Shown here: one piece after another, positions 7,336-15,940 of the stretch | Layout: the number at the start of each line of letters is the position of its first letter | Position numbering within the stretch: the stretch's first letter is position 1 | Assembly (NCBI RefSeq): GCF_009909195.1 | Contig: NZ_JAAAMU010000008.1 | Coordinates: 186,001-250,000, forward strand | Direction of reading: 5' to 3' | From: Paenibacillus sacheonensis | GTDB lineage: Bacteria; Bacillota; Bacilli; Paenibacillales; Paenibacillaceae | Length of the DNA: 64,000 nt | The notes under the pieces: generated by a model | The model's input: only the letters and a program-made list of their open reading frames with translations | Told to the model about the DNA's origin: nothing | Databases searched by the model: none | Made by a program: the position numbers and the translations under genes

Positions 7336-8307
7336 TCAATCGATTTCCTGCACCGTCTCTTCCCGCAGCCTTTTGATGTCACTGATCGGCGGGAGACCAA
7401 ACAGCCTAGCGTATTCGCGGCTGAATTGTGTGGCGCTCTCGTAGCCGACACGATAAGCTGCGTCAGCTGCATCGAGGGATTCGGCTAATAGCAGACGGCG
7501 CGCCTCCTGAAGGCGAATCCGTTTTAGGTACTGCAGCGGGCTCAGGGCAGTCACTTCCTTGAAGTGACGATGAAGCGACGAGGGACCCATATGAACCATT
7601 CTTGCGAGTTCGTCGATATGAAGCGGCTGGGCATAATCAAGCTTGATGCGGGCGATGACACTGGCGATCCGGCTAGTACCGCTGCCAGCTAGGGCAAGCT
7701 GCTTAAAGGCTCCACCTTGGCTTCCCTTCATTATCCGGTAATAGATCTCGCGGACGACCAGCGGCGCCAGATGAGGAATGTCGCCAGGCGTATCCAGCAG
7801 CCGAACGAGCCGAACTGCTGCGTCCAGAAGCTCGGGACTCGTCCAGTCGACGAAGGCGCCCCGTTTCGCCTCTCTGCCATCCTCCGCATCCGCGCCTTGC
7901 GTCATTTCCAGTACCTGAGCGGGATCCAGTCCAAGCCGCATACACAAATAAGGCGCTTCGGGAGAAGCTTGAATAAGCCGCGATGTGACCGGCAGATCGA
8001 CCGATACAACAAAATGCGAGGAGGGACCATAGGTAAAGCTATCTTCTCCCAGCATAACAATCTTCGTGCCACGAGCTACGATGACGATTGCTGGCTCATA
8101 AACTGTATTGACCGGCAGTGTGGTTTTTGAGCTGCGAATCAGATGCAGCGATGGCACGGATGTTCCGAACATCCCGTCTCTGCCCGTATGACGCTCGATT
8201 AACCTGCCCAACTCAGCAAGCTGGTCAACTGACTTATGTCCACCATCGAACGAGTGCCCGTCCTGATCGGCGCCTGACAGCGCCGACGTGAACTGCGGAT
8301 GCGACAT
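7336..8307 (-). CDS. AraC family transcriptional regulator with AraC_N domain
   Basis: A 323-residue protein. Residues about 40-200 form the AraC_N-type sensor ('PSLHLIRSSKTTLPVNTVYEPAIVIVARG' and 'RLIQASPEAPYLCMRLGLDP'); residues about 215-310 are the double AraC helix-turn-helix ('MVHMGPSSLHRHFKEVTALSPLQYLKRIRLQEARRLL'). The ATG has GGAGGG just before it. It is divergent from an aldo/keto reductase across about 180 bases, a very common pairing in which the regulator switches the reductase on or off. The inducer is unknown. Confidence 0.92.
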   Translation of the reverse strand: MSHPQFTSALSGADQDGHSFDGGHKSVDQLAELGRLIERHTGRDGMFGTSVPSLHLIRSSKTTLPVNTVYEPAIVIVARGTKIVMLGEDSFTYGPSSHFVVSVDLPVTSRLIQASPEAPYLCMRLGLDPAQVLEMTQGADAEDGREAKRGAFVDWTSPELLDAAVRLVRLLDTPGDIPHLAPLVVREIYYRIMKGSQGGAFKQLALAGSGTSRIASVIARIKLDYAQPLHIDELARMVHMGPSSLHRHFKEVTALSPLQYLKRIRLQEARRLLLAESLDAADAAYRVGYESATQFSREYARLFGLPPISDIKRLREETVQEID

Positions 8308-8486
8308 TTTCCCCCTCCATTCTTTATCCCCTTTGGTAAGTTCATTATAGCACCGATCGGGGAGGCGACTGTTCGCTTGAGAGGATTAGGCAATAACTTG
8401 ATACAAACCGGCTACCCGGTTAGGCACCCATCGTCGCATAATAAAGGCGTAGATCAAATTACGGGTATAGAGAGGCGAAACCAATT

Positions 8487-9473
8487 ATGAAAAGAAGAAC
8501 GTTAGGTAAGAGTGGCCTTGTAGTATCTGCGCTCGGGCTTGGCTGCATGGGCATGTCCGACTTTTACAGCGGTAGGGACGACGAGGAATCACTGCGCACG
8601 ATCGATCGTGCATTGGAACTGGGCATCAATCTATTGGATACAGCGGATATGTATGGCGTCGGCAAAAATGAAGAGCTGGTCGGCAAAGCAGTCAAGGGAC
8701 GCCGCGATAAGGTAGTATTGGCGACCAAATTCGGCAACATGCGCAGCGAGGACGGAAAGTACCTAGGTATTAACGGTCGCCCGGAATACGTCAAGGCCGC
8801 TTGCGAAGCGAGCCTGCGTCGTCTCGGCGTCGACTATATCGATCTGTACTATCTGCACAGAGTCGATCCGAACACGCCGATCGAAGAGACGGTCGGCGCG
8901 ATGGCCGAGTTGGTACGCGAAGGGAAGGTACGATACCTTGGCCTGTCCGAGGCCGCTCCGGCTACCATTCGCCGTGCGGCAGCCGTACATTCAATTGCCG
9001 CGCTTCAGACGGAGTATTCGCTATGGAGCCGCGACGTCGAGGACGGCATCTTGGCTGTATGTCGGGAGCTCGGCATCGGCTTCGTGCCGTACAGCCCGCT
9101 CGGCCGCGGATTTCTGACAGGACAGATTCGCAAATTCGAGGATCTGGCGGAGGATGATTACCGCCGATTCTCCCCACGCTTCCAAGGAGAAAACTTCCAG
9201 CGCAATCTGGATCTCGTCGAGCGGGTCTCCGAGCTGGCCGCCGATAAGGGCTGCGAGCCGTCACAGCTGGCGCTTGCATGGTTGCTGGCGCAGGGACAAG
9301 ATATTGTGCCAATTCCTGGTACAAAGAGGATCAAGTACCTGGAGGAGAACGTAGGCTCGCTTGCAGTCGAGTTGACAGCAGCAGACTTGGTGCGCATCGA
9401 CGAAGTGGCTCCCCGAGGAACAGCCTCTGGCTTGCGTTATCCCGAAGCCGCGATGAACAGCCTCAACCTTTAA
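8487..9473 (+). CDS. Aldo/keto reductase
   Basis: A 328-residue NADPH-dependent reductase of the (beta/alpha)8 AKR fold. The catalytic tetrad can be read: D51 and Y56 in DTADMYG, K81 in ATKFGN, and H124 in YYLHRVD. The '[10 protein letters not shown]' loop and the 'PIPGTKR..YLEEN' cofactor-binding stretch near the C-terminus are typical of the YghZ/IolS-type subfamily that reduces assorted aldehydes and ketones. The full length argues that it is functional. The divergent AraC gene is its likely regulator. Confidence 0.93.
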   Translation: MKRRTLGKSGLVVSALGLGCMGMSDFYSGRDDEESLRTIDRALELGINLLDTADMYGVGKNEELVGKAVKGRRDKVVLATKFGNMRSEDGKYLGINGRPEYVKAACEASLRRLGVDYIDLYYLHRVDPNTPIEETVGAMAELVREGKVRYLGLSEAAPATIRRAAAVHSIAALQTEYSLWSRDVEDGILAVCRELGIGFVPYSPLGRGFLTGQIRKFEDLAEDDYRRFSPRFQGENFQRNLDLVERVSELAADKGCEPSQLALAWLLAQGQDIVPIPGTKRIKYLEENVGSLAVELTAADLVRIDEVAPRGTASGLRYPEAAMNSLNL

Positions 9474-9505
9474 GGATGGAACTCACCATATAACCAGATA
9501 CGTTA

Positions 9506-9536
9506 AAGGCAGCCGACCTCCAAAATCGGCTGCCTT
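9506..9536 (+). terminator. Terminator of the aldo/keto reductase gene
   Basis: A 9-bp perfect stem GGCAGCCGA/TCGGCTGCC followed by TTATT, about 30 bases after the stop codon. Confidence 0.75.
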
Positions 9537-9579
9537 ATTCACGCTAACGGGCAAGAAAGCCTAGTTTGATTAAGCAAAG

Positions 9580-9777
9580 TCATATGTACCAATCGAGATC
9601 GCTACCACGGAACAGATGCAATAGATCAGCGAAGGCTTCCCTGGGTCGGTATTGAAGTGGGGAAACGCCAATGTGTTTCTTGAATACCTTGCTGAAATAA
9701 TACGGGTCGTTCAGACCGGAAAATGAGCGCTCTTTGAAATTCATTGCGTGCAACGTTTGAAGCAAGGCGGATTTGCC
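9580..9777 (-). pseudogene. Fragment of an AraC-family regulator (second HTH only)
   Basis: About 65 codons match the C-terminal HTH of AraC proteins ('NDPYYFSKVFKKHIGVSPLQYR'). The preceding helix is degraded (ALLQTLHAMNFKERSFSG in place of a regular recognition helix), and no sensor domain is present. It is a dead remnant of a different AraC gene from the intact one at 7336. Confidence 0.7.
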
Positions 9778-9785
9778 AGTCACGG

Positions 9786-9962
9786 ATGTACAATGAGCCG
9801 GGCAAGACGGTCATGCTAAATGCGTACGACAACAAAACCGATATCCTCCTCGGATTTTATTCGGAGCAGGAAATTTCCTATGACTACCGAAATGAAGAAC
9901 AGCAACGGGATATCATATATAAACAGTTTTCTGAAGTAGGCTGGCGAACTCGGCGTTATTGA
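9786..9962 (+). pseudogene. Fragment of an FAD-dependent aromatic monooxygenase-like gene
   Basis: The frame 'GKTVMLNAYDNKTDILLGFYSEQEISYDYRNEEQQRD..YKQF.EVGWRT' resembles the middle of PHBH-type FAD monooxygenases and stops abruptly at 9962. No N-terminal FAD motif is present. A further orphan open stretch (EVLPMVRGIYADRLATWEAW...) ends at 10079 and is also a fragment I cannot assign. Confidence 0.5.
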
Positions 9963-10117
9963 CCCCCACTACGATTTGCGCTCGGCTCGGAAGTCTTACC
10001 TATGGTGCGTGGCATCTATGCTGACCGTCTAGCAACCTGGGAAGCCTGGGAGACTGGAGCGGACATCAACATCACTTAGCGGAATATATATCAGATAACC
10101 AACCGGCTTTCCATTTT

Positions 10118-10158
10118 AACAAGGAACCTCTCCGACTTTTTCGAAGAGGTTCCTTGTT
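10118..10158. terminator. Long hairpin between the array and rlmH
   Basis: A perfect 14-bp stem AACAAGGAACCTCT/AGAGGTTCCTTGTT with a 13-base loop lies 19 bases beyond the rlmH stop. The minus-strand tail is TTAAAA, so termination may be modest. It could instead be an element-end structure. Confidence 0.6.
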
Positions 10159-10166
10159 ACAACCAC

Positions 10167-10196
10167 AAATTTTGCCCTACTTATGGTAGGGTTCTC
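10167..10196 (-). repeat. rlmH 3' end: presumed attachment site of the array
   Basis: On the minus strand GAACCCTACCATAAGTAG ends the rlmH coding region and is followed by GGCAAAATTT. About 30 bases align with the three upstream repeats (GAACC[C/G]TACCAYAAGTRA, then GGCGAAAATT). In staphylococci the same position is the SCC attB site. Confidence 0.65.
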
Positions 10197-10656
10197 CCCG
10201 GTTAATCTTGACCGCCCGGTACACCTGCTCCAGCAGCACGAGCCGCATCAGCTGGTGCGGCAAGGTCATGCGCCCGAAGCTGAGCCTCTGCTGGGCGCGC
10301 CGAAGCACGGCGGGCGCGAGGCCGGTGCTCCCGCCAATGACAAAAGCCACGTGGCTCCGCCCGTACGTGGCTAACGAATCGAGCTGGCCGGCGAGGTCCT
10401 CGCTCGACCAGAGCTCCCCGTCCAGCGCCAGCGCGACGACATGCGCGTCCGGCTTGATCTGCGCGAGCAGCCGCTCGCCCTCGCGCTCGCGGACCTGGGC
10501 CTCCTCGGCGGCGCTCATCGTCTCGGGCGCCCGCTCGTCGGCCACCTCCGTGAGCGTGAGCTTCACGTAGGGGCCGAGACGCTTTGCGTATTCGGCAATC
10601 CCGAGCACGAGGTACTTCTCCTTCAGCTTCCCGACGGCAGCGATCTGAATATGCAT
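10177..10656 (-). CDS. rlmH: 23S rRNA (pseudouridine1915-N3)-methyltransferase RlmH
   Basis: A 159-residue SPOUT methyltransferase that modifies pseudouridine 1915 of 23S rRNA. Visible family features are the N-terminus '[16 protein letters not shown]', the SAM-knot residues 'FVIGGSTGL', '[24 protein letters not shown]' and the invariant ending INRGEPYHK. The length is normal. It marks the junction between core chromosome (right) and the accessory array (left): its last codons are the sequence copied at the three att-like repeats. The small CxxH/CxxC gene precedes it by 3 bases. Confidence 0.97.
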   Translation of the reverse strand: MHIQIAAVGKLKEKYLVLGIAEYAKRLGPYVKLTLTEVADERAPETMSAAEEAQVREREGERLLAQIKPDAHVVALALDGELWSSEDLAGQLDSLATYGRSHVAFVIGGSTGLAPAVLRRAQQRLSFGRMTLPHQLMRLVLLEQVYRAVKINRGEPYHK

Positions 10657-10659
10657 CCG

Positions 10660-10833
10660 CTATACCACCAAATATTCCGCGATGTGGTCGCACTGCCCCA
10701 TCTCGCAGGTCGCCGGCGCTTCCCACTCCGCAAATTTCGTCTTCACGAGATCCACGATATCGGGCGCGTCCTCGAACTCGTCCACGAACTTATCGATTGC
10801 CAATTCCACATGCTCTTTGCATACACAATACAT
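10660..10833 (-). CDS. CxxH/CxxC protein (small predicted metal-binding protein)
   Basis: A 57-residue protein beginning MYCVCKEHVELAID; CVCKEH and CEMGQCDH supply two pairs of Cys/His suited to one zinc ion. This small family is conserved next to rlmH in Paenibacillaceae and bacilli; its function is unknown. The start at 10833 is supported by GGAGG 10 bases upstream. It is cotranscribed with rlmH. Confidence 0.85.
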   Translation of the reverse strand: MYCVCKEHVELAIDKFVDEFEDAPDIVDLVKTKFAEWEAPATCEMGQCDHIAEYLVV

Positions 10834-10912
10834 GAATAAATATCCTCCAGCTTCAACTCTGTTTTTCGTCCGTCGTTCGTCTAACCTACTACCGCTACTG
10901 CCCATTTTACGC

Positions 10913-10967
10913 GAAAAAATCAGCTCGTCAAACGCAGTTCCCGATTCCGGGCGCTGCACGAGCTGAT
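10913..10967 (-). terminator. Rho-independent terminator after htrC
   Basis: A 10-bp perfect outer stem (ATCAGCTCGT/ACGAGCTGAT), with an inner CCCG/CGGG stem, is followed on the minus strand by TTTTTTC. It lies 22 bases after the htrC stop. Confidence 0.85.
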
Positions 10968-10988
10968 CCGCCTGCCTGATGATACTGC

Positions 10989-12428
10989 TTAGTCTTCCGT
11001 CTTCTCCTCCAGCTTAAACGTAGCCGTGTGCTTCTGCCCGTCGCGGTAGAAGGTGACTTTGATGTCATCGCCGATCTTCTTCTTGCCGTACAGGTACTGG
11101 CGCAGATCCATCGTGCTGGCAATCGACTGACTATCCAGCTTTACGATGACGTCGTTGAACGCCAGACCCGCTTCCTGAGCCGGTCCAACCGCCTGGAGGA
11201 CGATAACGCCATCCTGCACATCGGCAGGAAGCTTCAGGTCGCTTCGCGGCACGACAATGGTATCGTCGTCTCCCATGTCAGGCAGCGAGCCATCCTCGCC
11301 GGTTCCTGGCGCTTCCGCTCTCGGGCCCTCGGTTGCTGCGCCGTCATCCTTGCCTTCCGCATCACTGCCATTGCTGCCGTTGTCATCGCTGCTGCCGCCC
11401 CCATCAGGGCTGCTGCCGACGCTATCATCCCCCGCTGCGGACTGTTGGGCAAAATACTGCGCCAAATCCATCGTATATACGCCCAGGTACGGTCGTTTCA
11501 CTTTGCCGTATTCCAGCAAACTCTTCACGATCGGAAGCGCTTCGTGGGAGGGAATCGCGAAGCCGACGCCTTCTACGCCGTAATCCGCGATCTTCATGCT
11601 GTTGATGCCGACGACATTGCCGTCGAGATCGATCAAGGGGCCGCCGCTGTTGCCTTGGTTAATCGACGCGTCGATCTGGATGACTTCCTGCTCCCAGTCG
11701 TAGTTGCCGTCCTGACTGAGCGACACGGGGATGATCCGTTTCGTCTTGCTGACGATCCCCATGGACAGCGAATCGCTGAGCCCGAGCGGATTGCCGATGG
11801 CCATGACCCATTGCCCTGCGCGCAAATCATCGGATTCCCCGAACGATGCCACCGTATTGATGCCGCGGTCATCGATTTCGAGCACCGCAAGATCGGTGAT
11901 CTCATCCTTGCCGATGATTTTCGCATCGCGCGTGTCCCCATTGCTGAGCACGGCTTTCACGGCCACCGCGTCCGCAATGACGTGATTGTTCGTCAGAATA
12001 TGCGCCTTGCCTTTCACTTTCTCGAAAATAAACCCGGACCCCAGCGCGGCCTGCTCCAGCCCGGAACCATCCCCGGAGCCCTGCGCCGCGCCATCGGGTA
12101 GTGCCTGCTCGTTGATAATGCTCACGACGGCAGGTCTTACCTTTGCCGCCGCGGAGATCGTTTTCTCCAGCGGATTATTGTCGTTCAGCCCCACCTTCGT
12201 CACGCCGGCCACCGCGCTAACCGTGCTGTCGCTGTGATCGAATCCGGTGAAGAGCGCGAACACGATTACCACCGCAGCCGCGCTGATGACCGACGAGGTC
12301 ATCGCCACCTTCAGCGGCGTCCAACGCATGCCGCGTCGCTTGAACGCGGCGTCCTTCTGTGCCTGGAACGTCACGCGCGCCCGCCGCGATATCCGCGTCG
12401 AGTAAAAATCATCATCGAATAAGCTCAT
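10989..12428 (-). CDS. htrC: Membrane-anchored HtrA-like serine protease with split PDZ domain
   Basis: A 479-residue S1C protease. A single transmembrane anchor spans about residues 41-62, so the protease faces outside. The catalytic triad is readable: H149 (LTNNHV), D179 (ITDLAV) and S261 (NQGNSGGP). The C-terminal PDZ domain starts at about residue 313 (PYLGVYTMDLAQYF) but is interrupted by a 60-residue acidic, Gly/Ser-rich stretch (about 333-395) before it resumes (DLKLPADVQDGVIVLQAVGPAQEAGL). It degrades misfolded exported proteins. Its place after walRKHIJ is the normal YyxA/HtrC position. Confidence 0.93.
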   Translation of the reverse strand: MSLFDDDFYSTRISRRARVTFQAQKDAAFKRRGMRWTPLKVAMTSSVISAAAVVIVFALFTGFDHSDSTVSAVAGVTKVGLNDNNPLEKTISAAAKVRPAVVSIINEQALPDGAAQGSGDGSGLEQAALGSGFIFEKVKGKAHILTNNHVIADAVAVKAVLSNGDTRDAKIIGKDEITDLAVLEIDDRGINTVASFGESDDLRAGQWVMAIGNPLGLSDSLSMGIVSKTKRIIPVSLSQDGNYDWEQEVIQIDASINQGNSGGPLIDLDGNVVGINSMKIADYGVEGVGFAIPSHEALPIVKSLLEYGKVKRPYLGVYTMDLAQYFAQQSAAGDDSVGSSPDGGGSSDDNGSNGSDAEGKDDGAATEGPRAEAPGTGEDGSLPDMGDDDTIVVPRSDLKLPADVQDGVIVLQAVGPAQEAGLAFNDVIVKLDSQSIASTMDLRQYLYGKKKIGDDIKVTFYRDGQKHTATFKLEEKTED

Positions 12429-12632
12429 CTATAATCGCTCCTCTCGACGCCCGGGGACATCAAGAACATTATTTTACGAATCTAGGAATGATATCGGTAG
12501 ATTGGACTACAATGGTAATAGATAGGATGAACCGCTAGCGGAGGTAACTCCCGCTCGGATCATCCAACAGGCAGAACCGCTTGCGGCGCACCCCGCCGCT
12601 CTTATCTTCCATTCCCAAAGGAGGACAACCCC

Positions 12633-12854
12633 ATGGCCCACAAAGCCGCCATCGCGCTCGAACAGCTCAATCTCGCCGCCAAGCTGGCTGACCTGAAGGA
12701 AGACCATTACCGCACGTTGCTGACGATCAGTGCCGTCGCGGAGCTGCTCATCGACAAGGGGATCATCGCCCCGGACGAGCTGGAGCGGAAGATCCAATCG
12801 CTCGACTCCGAGCTGGACGAGCTTATTTCCGCCTCACTTCATCCCATGCCGTAG
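12633..12854 (+). CDS. Small conserved hypothetical protein
   Basis: A 73-residue, mostly helical, soluble protein (MAHKAAIALEQLNLAAKLADLKEDHYRTLLTI...). GGAGGA lies 7 bases before the ATG, a strong ribosome site. It runs opposite to its neighbours and overlaps the end of walJ by 32 bases tail to tail. I do not recognise a family with a known function. Confidence 0.7.
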   Translation: MAHKAAIALEQLNLAAKLADLKEDHYRTLLTISAVAELLIDKGIIAPDELERKIQSLDSELDELISASLHPMP

Positions 12855-13623
12855 GCCGGTCATGATACGTTTCTCGCAGCGGATGCTCATCCCGTTTGAA
12901 GAAGAACCCATTGCTCTCCAGTACTTCATTCACCGTCATTCTCGCCAAATCAATCAAATTGTGGTCCAGGCTCAGGTGAGCCAGGTAGACCCGCTTCGTC
13001 CGGTCCGTCATCAGCTGGCAGAGCGCTTCCCCCGCCGCCTCATTCGACAAATGCCCGACATCGCTCAGGATACGCCGCTTGATGTTCCAGGGGTAGCGCC
13101 CCATGCGCAGCATGTTCACGTCATGATTCGACTCTAGCACGAGTACGTCGGAATCCTCTATCATCAGCCGGACCTTATCGCTGACGTAACCGAGATCGGT
13201 CGCGAGGCTCAGCTTCAGCCCGTCTTCCTCGAACACATAACCGACCGGCTCGGCCGCATCATGCGAGATCGCATACGAAGTCGCCCGCAGCATGCCGAAA
13301 TCCAAGCTCTCCCCCGTCTCGAAGACGACCCGCAGCTCGTCGCCAAGCTGGCCAACATGCCGCTCCAGCGCAGCCCAGGTGGCCTCGTTGGCATAGATCG
13401 GAACGTTGAATTTTCGAGCAAAGGCACCCAAACCCTTAATGTGATCGGAATGCTCGTGCGTCACCACGATCGCGTCGATCTCATGACCGGACACGCCCTG
13501 CTCCCGCATCAGCTCATCGAGCCGTTTGGCACTCAAGCCCGCATCGACCAGCACCGTGGCGTCCTGCCCCTTCACGACCGTCGCATTCCCCGTCGAACCG
13601 CTTCCCAGTACCGTAAATCGCAT
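12823..13623 (-). CDS. walJ: WalJ (YycJ) metallo-beta-lactamase-fold hydrolase
   Basis: A 266-residue MBL-fold protein. The metal-binding motif is VVTHEHSDH (HxHxDH), with further ligands in 'ATSYAISHDAAE' and 'AHLSLDH'. YycJ is a 5'-to-3' double-strand DNA exonuclease-type enzyme linked to mismatch repair and cell division. I chose the start MRFTVLGSGSTGN at 13623, 8 bases after GGGGA; 13629 is also possible. The longer upstream frame overlaps walI and lacks family similarity. Confidence 0.92.
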   Translation of the reverse strand: MRFTVLGSGSTGNATVVKGQDATVLVDAGLSAKRLDELMREQGVSGHEIDAIVVTHEHSDHIKGLGAFARKFNVPIYANEATWAALERHVGQLGDELRVVFETGESLDFGMLRATSYAISHDAAEPVGYVFEEDGLKLSLATDLGYVSDKVRLMIEDSDVLVLESNHDVNMLRMGRYPWNIKRRILSDVGHLSNEAAGEALCQLMTDRTKRVYLAHLSLDHNLIDLARMTVNEVLESNGFFFKRDEHPLRETYHDRPTAWDEVRRK

Positions 13624-13700
13624 TCCCATGTTCCCCAAACCTGTCCTTTCCCACTGCCGCCCGCCGGCCCATTCCCGCGAGCAGCCTCCCGTAAATCCGC

Positions 13701-14426
13701 TTATTCCGTTACCACTTCTCCGCTGATGGCATTCATATAATACTGTCCGCCATCCTCCAGCAGCACACGCCACGTAGGCGCGGAAACCTGGATATCCGAG
13801 TTGAAAATCTGCCCGTGATAGCCGAGCGTGATTTCTTTGATCACCGCGCCATTGTGCATGAGGTTCTTGTTCTCGATCAAGCTCGAGACCACCTTCGTCG
13901 CCGGCAGCACCGACTGCGGCGCCGCTTTCCCCGAGGGCAGCAGCTCGATGAGATCCTGCTTATAGGCGACGATTTTCAAGTTGCTGTAGAAGAGCTCAAG
14001 CTTCACGTCGAACATCGGGCGACCGTCGACCATCCGATAGAAGACGAACTCGCTGTCGCGGTCCTCGCCGAACGTATATTGATCCAAGTCCGGAATAATG
14101 CTCCCTAGACTCGCCTGAAATTCCTTCTTGTCCGTGTACACTACCTTGCTGTCCACCGGCTTCGCGAGCTCATGACGTACGCCCTGTCCCAGCTTCGTCT
14201 GGACCCGGAAAGTTAAATCCTTCAGCTCCGGCGTCTCCGACGGGATGCTCGTCCCGATCTTGATTCGCTTCTCTTTCATGATCTGCTGCGTCTCCGGCCG
14301 CAAATCGCTTACGTCCGCGCTCGAGTTCAGCCCCTCCCGGATATTGGACCAGAGCTGGTAGCCAAGCACGAGATTCAGCAGCAAGAACGCGATGATCAGC
14401 ACACTCTTCGCCCTGCCCCAGTCCAT
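13701..14426 (-). CDS. walI: WalI (YycI), regulator of the WalK kinase
   Basis: A 241-residue protein with an N-terminal membrane anchor (about residues 8-28, 'VLIIAFLLLNLVLGYQLW') and an extracellular YycH/YycI-fold domain. WalI and WalH pair through their membrane segments and restrain or modulate WalK. The C-terminal 'WRVLLEDGGQYYMNAISGEVV' is typical of the family. It is gene four of the wal operon, 71 bases after walH. Confidence 0.93.
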   Translation of the reverse strand: MDWGRAKSVLIIAFLLLNLVLGYQLWSNIREGLNSSADVSDLRPETQQIMKEKRIKIGTSIPSETPELKDLTFRVQTKLGQGVRHELAKPVDSKVVYTDKKEFQASLGSIIPDLDQYTFGEDRDSEFVFYRMVDGRPMFDVKLELFYSNLKIVAYKQDLIELLPSGKAAPQSVLPATKVVSSLIENKNLMHNGAVIKEITLGYHGQIFNSDIQVSAPTWRVLLEDGGQYYMNAISGEVVTE

Positions 14427-14497
14427 TCCGACAACGCCTCCACCTGAGCATCTATACCTGCGCTGCGACCATTGGGCACTATTCGCCCGCCTGCTTG

Positions 14498-15940
14498 CTA
14501 TTCCTGCGCGGCCCCGCCTTGTCCGTAAAGGTTATTCATGGCCGTGCCGCCGCCCAGTCCCGAGCCCGCGCCCAACCCTGAGCCGCTCCCCGATTCCTTC
14601 GCGGCGAGCGCAGCGCCGCCCGGCTCGCCCGGAAGCGGCTTATACCCGCCCGGTATCGCGTCCAGGAGCTTCTCCTGCGAATCATCGTTGAAGCGCACCG
14701 CCCAGATCGGATCCAGCGCAAGCGAGTTGTCGCTGGACGGCGTAACGAGCAGCGCCGGATAGACCGCCACGACATCCGCCTTGCGCGGATAGTTCGCGAA
14801 CGCGTCCGCAAGCATCTCTCCGCCCGGCAGCCAACGAACGCTGCGCTGCTCCGGCTTCTTCTTAAGCGTCAGCATCGACCGCTCGAACTCCGAGACGGTA
14901 CCATCCTGCAGGCGCAGCTTCATGTTGCCGAACAAGAACGGATCCATCGGTACGAGCGGGTACGAGCCGTAGTATTGCTGGAATTTCAGCACCTGCGCAT
15001 CCCCGAACTGATCGGCGTACACGAACCGGTGCAAGCCGTCCCAGCCGCCGTGTTGATTGACGAATTGAATGGCGGAATACACGTTCTCGCTCTCGTTATC
15101 GCCCTGCCCTTGGGCCGCCACGGAATCCGTATAGCTGAGCCAGCGTCCATTCTGTTCGATCTGCAGGCCGCGCTTGCCGTCCGTATAGATCTGCGAACCG
15201 TTACGGTCGCTGATCGCCCGCGTCACGCCCGGATCGAGGAACGTATAGCTCTGCATCGTTTCCGTCGTGTAGCTGTCGAACCCGACGATCGTCGCGCTCG
15301 ACTCCACCGGTCCCTCCGGCAGATAGATGTCGTTGCCAAGCCGCTTGTAATTCACTTGATACTCGCCGTAGCCGACGTACATCTGTACGTCCTGCGCGGT
15401 CAAGTCAGCCTTGACCGACTCGTAGACCGTCAGCTTGTCGGCGCTGAAGAAGTACGTTCTGACTTCGTCCCGATCGCTGCTCTTATAGATCCAGATGCGG
15501 TTCACCACGTCGTTCATGAACGGCGTATCGCCTTCCAGCTTCAGCACCTTGCTGAGCAGCTCCATCGGAACCCCGCGCGCGAAACGAAGCTCCAGCCCCT
15601 GGTCGCGGTCGCGGATCTCGTCCCAATCGACCGAAGCGGATGTCATGCGCTGGAAGCCCTTGAACTCCCGGCTTTTGATCTTGCCGAAGATCAGATTATA
15701 GAAATTCGATGCCGGATACAGCACCGTATGCTTTGATTTACCCAAGTGAAGAACCATATCCTCCGGAAAAATCACGTTCTCGACCTTGCTCTCTTCTCCG
15801 ATCGGCTCCGATGGCAGATAGCCCTGCTGCGGCGATTTGGTTACGCCGAGACCCGGCATGCTGTACGCGAGCAGATAGCTCTGCACGAGGCTTAGAATGA
15901 CCAGTGCGGTGAGCAGCAGCGTCTTCGCCTTGTCGATCAT
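14498..15940 (-). CDS. walH: WalH (YycH), regulator of the WalK kinase
   Basis: A 480-residue protein with an N-terminal anchor (about 6-26, LLLTALVILSLVQSYLL) and a large extracellular YycH domain ('YLPSEPIGEESKVENVIFPEDMVLHLG'). The C-terminus carries an extra tail of about 45 residues rich in Gly/Ser, not usual in B. subtilis YycH. Its first codon overlaps the walK stop by 4 bases, so it is translationally coupled. It works with WalI on the kinase. Confidence 0.93.
   Translation of the reverse strand: MIDKAKTLLLTALVILSLVQSYLLAYSMPGLGVTKSPQQGYLPSEPIGEESKVENVIFPEDMVLHLGKSKHTVLYPASNFYNLIFGKIKSREFKGFQRMTSASVDWDEIRDRDQGLELRFARGVPMELLSKVLKLEGDTPFMNDVVNRIWIYKSSDRDEVRTYFFSADKLTVYESVKADLTAQDVQMYVGYGEYQVNYKRLGNDIYLPEGPVESSATIVGFDSYTTETMQSYTFLDPGVTRAISDRNGSQIYTDGKRGLQIEQNGRWLSYTDSVAAQGQGDNESENVYSAIQFVNQHGGWDGLHRFVYADQFGDAQVLKFQQYYGSYPLVPMDPFLFGNMKLRLQDGTVSEFERSMLTLKKKPEQRSVRWLPGGEMLADAFANYPRKADVVAVYPALLVTPSSDNSLALDPIWAVRFNDDSQEKLLDAIPGGYKPLPGEPGGAALAAKESGSGSGLGAGSGLGGGTAMNNLYGQGGAAQE

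Larger units (their letters stand above)
771..10196. mobile_element. SCC-like cassette array at rlmH
   Basis: Three direct rlmH-3'-end-like repeats plus the rlmH end delimit cassettes of about 3.4, 3.0 and 3.0 kb carrying regulator-plus-oxidoreductase cargo and broken genes. No recombinase (ccr) gene is present in the window. Interpretation is by analogy with staphylococcal SCC elements. The array may extend left beyond the window. Confidence 0.6.

Noticed and set aside
11028..12101. A 357-codon plus-strand frame across htrC
   Set aside because: It is a shadow of the S1C protease gene; no family features.
14975..15736. A 253-codon plus-strand frame across walH
   Set aside because: Shadow of walH; same composition artefact.
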